Shown here: positions 1 through 6,597 of the stretch, in pieces
Numbering within the stretch: the stretch's first letter is position 1
Layout of the letters: each line of letters starts with the position of its first letter
NCBI GenBank assembly: GCA_026989405.1
Contig: JALSJL010000490.1
Span: 1 to 7,808, forward strand
Direction of reading: 5' to 3'
Origin: Marinosulfonomonas sp.
GTDB taxonomy: Bacteria; Pseudomonadota; Alphaproteobacteria; Rhodobacterales; Rhodobacteraceae
DNA length: 7,808 nucleotides
Translations under genes and position numbers: made by a program
The notes under the pieces: model-generated
What the model saw: the letters and a program-made list of their open reading frames with translations, nothing else
What the model was told of the DNA's origin: nothing
The model's database searches: none

Positions 1-1948
1 CACCCTCTCTGTTGCCCAGAATATCGCGCAGCTTTCCAAAAAAATCCGACCTGTATCGCGCCAGTTCCTTTGCCTCGACCTCAAGCCGTTTGCGCGCTTC
101 CTCTTCAAGACGCGCGCGCTCCCGTTCTTCGGCGGCCACGCGCGCCAGCGCGGTGTTCAACTGGGTTCCAAGATTGGTTATCTCGACTTGTGCCTGCTCA
201 TCTCGCTGCTGTGCTTCATCCAGGATCGCCTGTAGCGCCCCCAGTTGTGCACGCAAAGCGGCAATCTGTTCATTCAGGGCCGCGATTTCGCGTCGGCTTT
301 CAGCCGCCAGCGCCTGTTCCCTGGAGAGCGCTTCATTGGCGGCGGCAAGCATGGCTGCACGTTGTTCCGCGGCGCTCATCTGTGCTGCGACATCCTGTTC
401 TGCCGCCAGTTTTGCCGCAAGGGCCGCAGCCAATTGTTCACGCAATTGCGACTTGTCGCCCAGAGAATCCTTCAATGAATTTTTTTCCGCCAATGCCACC
501 GCCAGGCGCGATTCTGCATCCGCAAGTCGTGTTGCCAGATCTCGTTTGGAGGTTTCGGTCTTGTTCAACGTGTTCTGCAGGCTGTCGCGCTCGGCGCGCA
601 ATTCGGCAAGTGCATTTTCCAGAGCCTGCAGTCGTGCTTCGGTGTTTCCGCGTTGCAGGGACGCTGCGGTCAGGGCGGTACGCAGTTCGTCACGAGACAG
701 CAGCGCCTGGGCCAGGGCATTCTCGACGCTGCTCAAACGCGATTGCGCGCCAACACGCGCTTCTTTCTCGGCATCCAGTTGTTGCGATAGCAAGTCGCGT
801 TCCAGAAGAGCGGCCGCCAAGGCCTTTTCCAACTCACCAAGCTCCCGCGAAACGTCAGTCTGACCCGACTTGGCGCTTTCAAGTTCGGCTTCCAGACCGC
901 GCTGAGCCAGAAGCGCGGCCGCCAGCCGTTCATTCAGGCCTTTTTCTGAGGCCTGAACCGCTGCAAGCATTGTCAGAACATCCTCTGCCTGCCGACGCTT
1001 TTCTTCAAGTGCCAGCGCCATGGCCGTCAACTCGGCATCGGCGTTTGCCAACCGGTCCCGCAGGGCCTGCGCCGCAGCCGCTTCGGCCAGTCGGAGTTTC
1101 TGCTCTTCGGACAGCGCCGCAGTGGCTTCATCCAGTTTTGACTGCAGCGCTTCGATGGCCGCGGCCTCGGCCAGGCGACGCTTTTCCTGTTCGCTCAGGG
1201 CGGCTTCCTTTTGTGCAATATCCCGCCTGAGCGCTGCGCTCTCGGCCTCGCGTTCGGACAGGCTGCTCTTGCTCGCAGCCAATTGCGCCAACGTGTCGGC
1301 CAGCGTGGTTTCCCGTTCAGCGGCCTGCTGCTTCAGGTCTGCAATCAGCGCATCCAGCGTTTCGCGTTTTGCCGCGGCCAGCCTGGCAGCTTCGGCCTGC
1401 ACATCAATTTCTTCCCGGGCCGAGGCCAGGGCCAGTTGCAAGGCTTGTTGTCGTGTCAGCAATTCCTGCTGTTTCGCTTCAAGCTGTGAAACATCCGCCC
1501 GCAGGGCAACGCCTTCTTTCAAGGCCTGATCACGCTGCGCCAGCAAGGTTGCGACCTGTTCTTCAAAAGACGCGATCTGGCTGCCCTGCTCTGCCAGCCG
1601 CTGTGCCTGGGCTTCGTTTTGCGCCGTCAGGTTTGCAATCAACCCGGCTTGTCGCTCGGCCTCGTCTCGCGCCTGGGCCAAAGAAGCATCGAGGTCCGAA
1701 ACCTGCTCTTCGAGTTGAAAGGACCGTTGTTGTTCCAATCCAAGGGCCTGGGCAAGCGCGCTTACTTCGGCCGTCAGTTCATCAAGCTCGGTTTCCTGCC
1801 CCGAAATCGTTTCGCTCAGCATGAATTGCACAACCATGAAAATGGTCAACACAAACATCAGCACCAAAAGCAATGCGGTCATCGCATCGACAAATCCTGG
1901 CCAGATCGAACCAGAGACACGATGGGTTGATCGGCGCGTCAGTGCCAT
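1..1948 (-). CDS. MotB/OmpA-like stator subunit with a giant periplasmic coiled coil (3' part off the left edge)
   Basis: This is an open frame of 649 codons that starts with ATG at 1948 and runs off base 1 without a stop. Residues 1-15 are a short basic cytoplasmic tail with paired arginines (R5, R6). Residues 16-45 form one transmembrane helix opening with WPGFVDAMTALLL. Its D21 sits where MotB and ZorB carry the proton-accepting aspartate. Residues about 48-628 are almost entirely Ala/Leu/Glu/Gln/Arg-rich heptad sequence, predicted periplasmic coiled coil, including a 28-residue duplication and a 35-residue repeat array. The visible end, RSDFFGKLRDILGNREG, is the kind of segment that usually leads into an OmpA/MotB peptidoglycan-binding domain; that domain is inferred and not seen. 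The start lies 3 bases after the stop of the MotA/ExbB-like gene, so translational coupling is likely. I infer that it is the plug/anchor partner of that protein in an ion-driven complex. The substrate or effector is unknown. The family is often listed only as 'peptidoglycan-binding protein'. Confidence 0.85.
   Translation of the reverse strand, partial: MALTRRSTHRVSGSIWPGFVDAMTALLLVLMFVLTIFMVVQFMLSETISGQETELDELTAEVSALAQALGLEQQRSFQLEEQVSDLDASLAQARDEAERQAGLIANLTAQNEAQAQRLAEQGSQIASFEEQVATLLAQRDQALKEGVALRADVSQLEAKQQELLTRQQALQLALASAREEIDVQAEAARLAAAKRETLDALIADLKQQAAERETTLADTLAQLAASKSSLSEREAESAALRRDIAQKEAALSEQEKRRLAEAAAIEALQSKLDEATAALSEEQKLRLAEAAAAQALRDRLANADAELTAMALALEEKRRQAEDVLTMLAAVQASEKGLNERLAAALLAQRGLEAELESAKSGQTDVSRELGELEKALAAALLERDLLSQQLDAEKEARVGAQSRLSSVENALAQALLSRDELRTALTAASLQRGNTEARLQALENALAELRAERDSLQNTLNKTETSKRDLATRLADAESRLAVALAEKNSLKDSLGDKSQLREQLAAALAAKLAAEQDVAAQMSAAEQRAAMLAAANEALSREQALAAESRREIAALNEQIAALRAQLGALQAILDEAQQRDEQAQVEITNLGTQLNTALARVAAEERERARLEEEARKRLEVEAKELARYRSDFFGKLRDILGNREG
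413..937 (-). repeat. Five-copy 35-residue (105-bp) heptad repeat inside the coiled coil
   Basis: Residues 338-512 of the MotB-like protein fall into five units of exactly 35 residues, beginning at 338, 373, 408, 443 and 478. Each unit opens with a variant of xExALAxALLxRDxLxxxL, for example LEKALAAALLERDLLSQQL at 373 and VENALAQALLSRDELRTAL at 408. Each also keeps a leucine at unit position 5 and, in all but the most degenerate last unit, an R/E-rich turn into leucine at position 33 (370, 405, 440, 475). Thirty-five residues are five full heptads, so the hydrophobic stripe stays in register across units. A degenerate sixth unit may precede it at about 303-337. The protein-level repeat is clear; at the DNA level it is diverged. 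Confidence 0.7.
1037..1204 (-). repeat. Tandem 28-residue (84-bp) duplication in the coiled coil
   Basis: Residues 249-276 and 277-304 of the MotB-like protein align without gaps. By my count 17 of 28 positions are identical, with the shared core AALSE..K.RLAEAAA..AL. Twenty-eight residues are four heptads, so this is an in-register internal duplication, separate from the 35-residue array that begins at residue 338. Confidence 0.65.
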
Positions 1949-1951
1949 GGA

Positions 1952-3238
1952 TCAGCTCTTGGCTTCGCCCGGCACATCGTGCCGAGACCCGGTTGTCTTG
2001 ATGGCGCGGGTCAGCGCCGCCAGATCATTTCGCAGGTCTGCCAGTGTTTCCTGGCGACCCGCCGACATTTCTTCAAGGATGCGCAACAGTTGCACATCAA
2101 TGGAACGAAGCCGCATTCGGCTTTCGGCATCCACCTGAGCGCGACCGTCTTCAGCCTGCCCCTCGACGATCGCGATCAGGCGGTCCTGCCCTTCGGCGAG
2201 CCGCTTCAAGGCGTCAAGCGCCTCAGTGTCATCACGGGTTGTTTCGGTGGCGCGATCCGATTCCATGGTCGCAATCAGGCCCGAGATCCGTGCAGAAAGG
2301 TTTTCAACCGACGAACAGAGGTTTTGGACAGTCAGGCTCTGAAGCTCTCGTTCATGTTCACCACTTTCAAGCAATGCCCGCACCGCATCCGTCTGCGCCG
2401 AGATCTGTTCTGCCAGCGGGCCGAAAACGGCAAGCTCGGACCCTGTGGGCGCATCCCCGTCACTTTCAATCCCGGCAAACCCCAGCCTGGTGATTGTAGA
2501 CAGCCATTCTTCAAGCTCGCGGTAAAACCTGTTCTGGCCGTTGTTTGCGAACAACTCCAACAAACCGACAATGAGCGATCCGGCCAGTCCGATGAGCGAT
2601 GATGCAAATGCTACCCCCATGCCGCCCAGTTGTGCCTCAAGGCCATTCATCAGGCGTGAAAACACCTCCGGGGCCCCCTCGCCTTCCTGGGGAACAAGCG
2701 AGCGGATCGTGTCAACAACCGCCGGAACGGTGGTGGCCAACCCCCAGAACGTTCCGAGAAGTCCCAGAAAAATCAAAAGGTTGACGATATATCTTGTTAT
2801 ATCCCGGGCTTCATCGATGCGTGTCGCCACCGAATCTAGGATCGATCTGGCCGACGGAGAGCTGATTTGCATCTTTGCCCCCCGCGCGCGCAACAAGGCA
2901 GCAAGCGGGGCAAGAAGCCTTGGTGCTTTCTTGATGTCGCGGCCGGGGCGCTCTCCGGCGAACCCCTCGATCCAGCTGACCGAAGTGACCAACTCGAACA
3001 CCTGCCAGAAACAGGCGACAACGCCAATCACGAACACGAAGGCGATGAATCCGTTGAACAGCGGGTTGGCCAGAAAAACTGGCGCCACCCGCGGATAGGC
3101 GACATAGGCACCAAATCCGACCAGCGCGAGACACATCAACATGATGGTTATCTGGCGCACCGGCTGGGTGAAATACGGCTCGGCCTCGAGACCCCGCTGG
3201 TCCATCTGGACATTTCCCGTCGTGTTCATTTTCGCCAC
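1952..3238 (-). CDS. MotA/TolQ/ExbB proton channel family protein
   Basis: This 428-residue inner-membrane protein should be the channel-forming partner of the MotB-like protein encoded 3 bases downstream. Four hydrophobic helices are visible: about 31-48, 59-83, 150-172 and 207-231. A cytoplasmic loop (84-149) lies between helices 2 and 3, which matches MotA topology better than three-helix TolQ/ExbB. Helix 3 carries GLLGTFWGL and helix 4 GMGVAFASSLIGLAGS, the two signature segments of the superfamily that line the ion path. Residues about 260-428 form a charged, heptad-like cytoplasmic tail that ordinary ExbB and TolQ lack; ZorA also carries an added cytoplasmic tail. The start is uncertain. 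GTG at 3238 gives MAKMNTT; ATG at 3229, or ATG at 3205 (preceded by CGGGA), would also keep the whole domain. It follows the ChaC-like gene by 35 bases and is probably in the same transcript. The assignment to the superfamily is firm; the biological role is not known. Confidence 0.88.
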   Translation of the reverse strand: MAKMNTTGNVQMDQRGLEAEPYFTQPVRQITIMLMCLALVGFGAYVAYPRVAPVFLANPLFNGFIAFVFVIGVVACFWQVFELVTSVSWIEGFAGERPGRDIKKAPRLLAPLAALLRARGAKMQISSPSARSILDSVATRIDEARDITRYIVNLLIFLGLLGTFWGLATTVPAVVDTIRSLVPQEGEGAPEVFSRLMNGLEAQLGGMGVAFASSLIGLAGSLIVGLLELFANNGQNRFYRELEEWLSTITRLGFAGIESDGDAPTGSELAVFGPLAEQISAQTDAVRALLESGEHERELQSLTVQNLCSSVENLSARISGLIATMESDRATETTRDDTEALDALKRLAEGQDRLIAIVEGQAEDGRAQVDAESRMRLRSIDVQLLRILEEMSAGRQETLADLRNDLAALTRAIKTTGSRHDVPGEAKS

Positions 3239-3248
3239 ACGATAGGCT

Positions 3249-3267
3249 TTGGCAGGCCGGCTGCCAA
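3249..3267. other. Perfect 7-bp inverted repeat between the chaC-like and exbB-like genes
   Basis: TTGGCAG and CTGCCAA flank a 5-base GC-only loop, giving a perfect stem in the 35-base gap. On the minus transcript it is followed by AAGCCTATC and not by a U tract, so it is not a canonical intrinsic terminator. It sits about 10 bases upstream of the GTG start at 3238. It could mark RNA processing, protect the upstream message end, or modulate initiation of the channel gene. The role is inference only. Confidence 0.4.
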
Positions 3268-3273
3268 CAGGGA

Positions 3274-3822
3274 TTATTGCGCCGTCGCTGCGCAGATCTG
3301 TTTTACGCGTCGCGCAAGCCAGTCAAGCTCGGGGTCACTGATGCCGATCTCGGCCATATGTGCAACGGTGTTGTACAAGTAGTCCGGGTTTGTCCCCCTG
3401 CCACCGATCGCCTCTGCGATGATGCGCGCCTGATCCGGCAGCGCCAAGCCACTGCAATACTGTTCGTGCTGCTCGTCGATCACATAGGTCACCGCGTCGA
3501 CGACTGACCCGTCATCCAACTCGACGGGTAGCACTTTTTCGACATAGGCCGAGGAAATGAGTTCGCGGGCGCGCAAATAACTCAGGGCGCGGCTTTCATG
3601 GCCGTCCGCAACGCGCAGCACCAACCCGTCGCAATGCGTGGCGGCTTGTTCATCAAGTGCAAGAACCAGACCGGGCTTTTCAACGGTGCCGCGATGATGG
3701 ATCGACCACATGCAAAAGCTGCGCCCATAGCCGTGCAATCGGCCAATCCGGCTTTCGGCAACGTCAAAGCCGGGGTCCCACATCAGGGAGCCGTATCCAA
3801 AAACCCACACGGGATCGTTCAT
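3274..3822 (-). CDS. ChaC-like gamma-glutamylcyclotransferase
   Basis: This 182-residue cytosolic protein is of the size usual for short ChaC (ChaC2-type) enzymes. The family cleaves the gamma-glutamyl bond of glutathione to give 5-oxoproline and Cys-Gly. The substrate-loop motif VFGYGSLMW is at residues 7-15, with YGSL at 10-13. The candidate catalytic glutamate is E87, in YLRARELISSAYV, followed by the conserved VLPV strand. The C-terminal GTNPDYLYNT (143-152) and GISDPEL segments are also typical of ChaC. ATG at 3822 has AAGGA eight bases upstream, which supports this start. It is the first gene of a minus-strand cluster with the stator-like pair. The old 'cation transport protein ChaC' label derives from E. 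coli gene position and should not be read as transport. Enzyme class is confident; glutathione specificity is inferred from family. Confidence 0.9.
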   Translation of the reverse strand: MNDPVWVFGYGSLMWDPGFDVAESRIGRLHGYGRSFCMWSIHHRGTVEKPGLVLALDEQAATHCDGLVLRVADGHESRALSYLRARELISSAYVEKVLPVELDDGSVVDAVTYVIDEQHEQYCSGLALPDQARIIAEAIGGRGTNPDYLYNTVAHMAEIGISDPELDWLARRVKQICAATAQ

Positions 3823-3847
3823 GCCACTGGTCCTTAGCCTTCGCCGG

Positions 3848-3876
3848 CTTTAAACACCTTGCAACTTGTAAGTCAA
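3848..3876 (-). promoter_or_regulatory. Candidate sigma-70 promoter for the chaC-like/stator cluster
   Basis: On the minus strand, TTGACT (3876-3871, five of six to the -35 consensus) is followed after 17 bases by TTAAAG (3853-3848, a weak -10). A start site near 3841 would leave a leader of about 20 bases that includes the AAGGA ribosome site of the chaC-like gene. The -35 box overlaps the ribosome-binding region of the divergent DUF2125 gene. No other good match is seen in the 68-bp divergent spacer. Confidence 0.35.
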
Positions 3877-3880
3877 AGGA
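3876..3880 (+). promoter_or_regulatory. Ribosome binding site fixing the DUF2125 start
   Basis: AAGGA ends 10 bases before ATG 3891. The same frame stays open upstream to about 3657, but that extension would run antisense through the chaC-like gene and would bury the hydrophobic N-terminal helix. This site therefore supports the 3891 start. Confidence 0.55.
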
Positions 3881-3890
3881 CCCCCGAAGA

Positions 3891-4892
3891 ATGCGCAAAA
3901 TGTTGGTCGTTGTCCTGGTTATTGCGGGCCTTTGGTCCGCATATTGGTATCTGGGTGCCACAGCGGTCGAGCGCGGCCTGAGAGCATGGCTGGATGAGCG
4001 GCGCGCGCAGGGCTGGGTCAGTGAGTACGCCCGCGTGGAGACCCGCGGCTATCCGTTCAGGTTCGATACCGAAATCGGCAATCTGGACCTTGCCGACCCG
4101 CGTTCGGGCCTTGCCTGGAGCGCGCCGGAATTTCGCTTGCACGCCCTTGCCTACAAACCGAACCACATTGTTGCTCAATGGCCTGAACAGCAGGTTCTGG
4201 CGACGCCGCTGCAAAGGATCGAAATTTCCAGCACGAACATGATCGCGTCAGTGGCATTCAAACCCGGCACGTCTCTAGCTCTGGACCGGTTCACTGCGGA
4301 TCTTCAGGACTTCACGCTCAGGTCTTCAAGGGGTTGGTCAACGCATCTTTCGCAAGGAACCCTTGCGACGCAAAGCGTTCCGGATCGGGCGAATGCACAT
4401 GACATTTTTTTTGAAACCTCGGCTCTGCGCCCGCCGGCAAAGCTTCTTGCCCTTCTCGACCCGATCGCCAGTCTGCCCGACAATTTCAGAACCCTCAAGA
4501 TCGATATGACCGTTGGCTTTGATGCACCATGGGACCGTTTCGCGATTGAGCAGCGACGGCCGCAAGTCACGTTCATCAACATCAAGGATCTGCAGGGAAC
4601 ATGGGGGCAACTTGATCTCAGGGCAGCCGGAGACCTGGCCATCGATAACGCCGGGGTGCCGACCGGTCGTGTTGAACTTCGCGCAACGAACTGGCGCGAC
4701 ATGCTCAAGGTGGCAGTCGATGCAGGCGTTGTGCCGGAAAACGTTTCGCAGACACTGGAAAACGCGCTCGAGTTGCTCGCAAATGCCTCGGGCAACAAGA
4801 AGACCCTGGACGTTCCGCTGATCTTCAAAAAAGGTCGGATGAGCTTTGGGCCGATACCGCTAGGCCCGGCTCCGATCCTCGTCATCCGCTAG
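3891..4892 (+). CDS. DUF2125 family envelope protein
   Basis: This 333-residue protein begins with a short basic end and a hydrophobic helix (about 4-22: MLVVVLVIAGLWSAYWYLG), so it is an N-terminally anchored or secreted envelope protein. Soon after the helix comes the family-like segment ETRGYPFRFD (50-59). The remainder is a beta-rich body with alternating hydrophobic residues and repeated short phrases on projection and substitution positions, ending in PLGPAPILVIR. This pattern matches DUF2125 proteins of alphaproteobacteria, whose function is not known to me; I do not assign one. It is the only plus-strand gene. It diverges from the chaC-like gene and converges on the extensin-family gene, with which it shares four bases at the stop codons. 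A run of eight T (4405-4412) within codons 172-174 leaves the frame intact. Confidence 0.82.
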   Translation: MRKMLVVVLVIAGLWSAYWYLGATAVERGLRAWLDERRAQGWVSEYARVETRGYPFRFDTEIGNLDLADPRSGLAWSAPEFRLHALAYKPNHIVAQWPEQQVLATPLQRIEISSTNMIASVAFKPGTSLALDRFTADLQDFTLRSSRGWSTHLSQGTLATQSVPDRANAHDIFFETSALRPPAKLLALLDPIASLPDNFRTLKIDMTVGFDAPWDRFAIEQRRPQVTFINIKDLQGTWGQLDLRAAGDLAIDNAGVPTGRVELRATNWRDMLKVAVDAGVVPENVSQTLENALELLANASGNKKTLDVPLIFKKGRMSFGPIPLGPAPILVIR

Positions 4893-5683
4893 CGGCAATA
4901 CGATCCGCTGCGGTAACGCGCCGTATCAAGGTGGAAATGGTTGCGGTGATACCGGTCTGCCCTGGGGCCCAGAACCGTCCCGAAAGGGCCGCAGGCCACC
5001 CTGTGAATCCGCTTGAGCAGCTTGCCCTGCACCGGGTCGCTCCACCCCTTCAACACATCCAGAGACGCGCCGTTCCTCAAACCAAATGCGGCAATATCAA
5101 TCGCCCGGCCCCTGCCGTGCTCGGAAATCTTCGCCCCCGGAACCGAGTTACGGGTGCGGCAGGAATAGCCGGCAAGAACACGCAAACTGACAACCCCGCC
5201 GCCACGTCGTCCGACAGCCGGTTTGACACCTTTCTCAAGCCAGGTTTCCAGCGCCTTGGCCGTTTGGCAGTCCATGACCGCGGGCTGCGACAGGGTGACA
5301 CCTGCAACAGACCTGACCCGCACCGGGCGTTTCACCCCACATCCCCGGAGTTTTCCGGGAATGCGTGAAAGCTTGTCACCGCGGATGCTTCGACGCCCGC
5401 ACAAGGCCCGCCCCTTGCCCGCACTCACCAAGACCGGCTGTGTTGCGGTGGCGCCAACAGCGATGCTCGCCGGCCGGAGGCCAGAGGGGCGCGCCCAGGG
5501 GCGCAGAGAGCGGGCAACACCCTGGCTGCTACGAACCAGAACCAGGACGCCGGGGCGCTCCTCAGGCACAGAGCCCGGCCGCGCCGCAGGAACAATCGAC
5601 CGCAAGGGTGCATCCGCCAAGGCACCAAGGCTAGCCGACAAGAGCAATGCGCAAATCAGGATCAGCCGCGCCGCGTGCTTCAT
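4889..5683 (-). CDS. Extensin-like C-terminal domain protein, probable periplasmic zinc peptidase fold
   Basis: This 264-residue protein starts with a clear signal peptide (1-23; hydrophobic core 7-22, probable cleavage ALA|DA). A Pro/Arg-rich linker runs to about residue 85, and an extensin-like C-terminal domain fills the rest. In that domain SEHGRGRAIDI supplies H189 and D196, six residues apart, and HRNHFHLD supplies H249-F-H251. Together they give the H-x6-D ... H-x-H pattern of LAS-type peptidoglycan metallopeptidases (VanX/VanY, lysostaphin, MepA). Six cysteines remain in the mature protein (95, 115, 139, 175, 231, 263) and could form three disulfides, as suits a periplasmic location. 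The name 'extensin' is a domain label only; the protein is not a plant-type extensin. Its ATG overlaps the tyrC stop as ATGA, so it is probably co-translated with tyrC. Peptidase activity is inferred from the motif pattern and is not established. Confidence 0.88.
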   Translation of the reverse strand: MKHAARLILICALLLSASLGALADAPLRSIVPAARPGSVPEERPGVLVLVRSSQGVARSLRPWARPSGLRPASIAVGATATQPVLVSAGKGRALCGRRSIRGDKLSRIPGKLRGCGVKRPVRVRSVAGVTLSQPAVMDCQTAKALETWLEKGVKPAVGRRGGGVVSLRVLAGYSCRTRNSVPGAKISEHGRGRAIDIAAFGLRNGASLDVLKGWSDPVQGKLLKRIHRVACGPFGTVLGPRADRYHRNHFHLDTARYRSGSYCR

Positions 5684-6597
5684 CTTTTCAACCCGCGCCC
5701 GAAATCCGGGGCATCGGTGTCTTGACCAGCCTCGATGATGCCCCGCCGAATTGCGCGCGTGCGGGTGAAATAGTCGTGCAACAGGTCACCGTCGCCCGTC
5801 CGAATCGCGCGTTGCAGAGCAAAAAGCTCTTCTGTAAAGCGCCCGAGAATTTCAAGCGTGGCGTCCTTGTTGTTCATGAAAACGTCACGCCACATCGTTG
5901 GATCCGATGCTGCAATTCGGGTAAAGTCACGAAACCCCGCCGCCGAATACTTGATGACTTCGCTGTCAGTCACCCGCCGCAGATCATCGGCCACGCCAAC
6001 CATTGTATATGCGATCAGATGCGGCGCGTGGCTGGTGACAGCCAAGACCAGATCATGATGGTCGGCATCCATGAATTCGACCTGCGAACCCATTTTTTCC
6101 CAAAGCAACTTCAACCTGGCCAGCTCGTGTTCATCTGTTCCCGGCAGCGGAACCAGCAGGAGGAACCGGTTTTCGAACAGCTCTGCAAACCCGGCGTTCG
6201 GCCCGGTGTGTTCCGTTCCTGCCAATGGGTGCCCCGGAATGAAATGCACATTGGCCGGCAGGTGCGGCGCGACCGCATCAATCACCGCGCGTTTGACAGA
6301 GCCGACGTCGGTCACGACAGCGCCAGGTTCAAGATGCGGAGCAATTTCGCGCGCCACATCGCCCATGGCACCAACCGGCACGGCCAGAACGACCAGGTCG
6401 GCATCTTTCACCGCCTGCGCAGGCGTTTCGACGATTTCATCACAAAATCCAATGTCACGCGCAGTCTCACGGGTGGAAGCCGACCGTGCCGTTCCCACCA
6501 ACTGGTCTGCCAGGTGATCGCGACGGATCGCCCGCGCCATGGAGCCCGCAATCAGGCCGAGTCCGATAAAGGCAACCTTTTTATACAATGCGGTCAT
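5680..6597 (-). CDS. tyrC: Prephenate/arogenate (cyclohexadienyl) dehydrogenase
   Basis: This 305-residue cytosolic enzyme performs the NAD(P)-linked oxidative decarboxylation of prephenate and/or arogenate in tyrosine synthesis. The N-terminal Rossmann motif IGLGLIAGS is at 11-19, and DVGSVK at 97-102 closes the nucleotide domain. GHPLAGTEHTG (122-132) carries the probable catalytic histidine H123. SHAPH (189-193) and GFRDFTRIA (221-229) are the conserved C-terminal substrate-site segments. There is no fused chorismate mutase and no ACT domain, so feedback control through ACT is not expected. The start at 6597 overlaps the hisC stop (ATGA) and has GGGAG eight bases upstream. A longer in-frame start at 6645 would add 16 unlike residues inside hisC. 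The gene name follows the hisC-tyrC pair described in Zymomonas mobilis; tyrA is an equally common label. The choice of prephenate or arogenate as substrate cannot be decided from the sequence. Confidence 0.93.
   Translation of the reverse strand: MTALYKKVAFIGLGLIAGSMARAIRRDHLADQLVGTARSASTRETARDIGFCDEIVETPAQAVKDADLVVLAVPVGAMGDVAREIAPHLEPGAVVTDVGSVKRAVIDAVAPHLPANVHFIPGHPLAGTEHTGPNAGFAELFENRFLLLVPLPGTDEHELARLKLLWEKMGSQVEFMDADHHDLVLAVTSHAPHLIAYTMVGVADDLRRVTDSEVIKYSAAGFRDFTRIAASDPTMWRDVFMNNKDATLEILGRFTEELFALQRAIRTGDGDLLHDYFTRTRAIRRGIIEAGQDTDAPDFGRGLKR

Noticed and set aside
12..1230. Long plus-strand open frames (283 and 386 codons) opposite the coiled-coil gene
   Set aside because: Their translations are Ser/Ala/Arg- or Pro/Arg-rich with no domain pattern. 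They mirror the Ala/Leu/Glu codon bias of the minus-strand gene, which has a membrane helix, heptads and tight coupling to its neighbour.
1979..2602. Plus-strand frame of 207 codons opposite the MotA/ExbB-like gene
   Set aside because: It has no recognisable features and lies wholly antisense to a well-supported membrane protein with four helices.
1..3238. A complete Zorya anti-phage system
   Set aside because: Only the motor-like pair is seen. No ZorC, ZorD or ZorE-like gene is present upstream, the flanks are housekeeping genes, and the rod length is on the periplasmic instead of the cytoplasmic partner. The region beyond base 1 cannot be judged.
3657..3890. N-terminal extension of the DUF2125 frame
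   Set aside because: It would run antisense through the chaC-like gene and place the hydrophobic signal helix internally; ATG 3891 has a ribosome site.
4405..4412. Run of eight T in the DUF2125 gene as a phase-variation site
   Set aside because: The frame is intact and the run is simply Ile-Phe-Phe codons. A single homopolymer gives no evidence of switching, though it is a place where sequencing error could occur.
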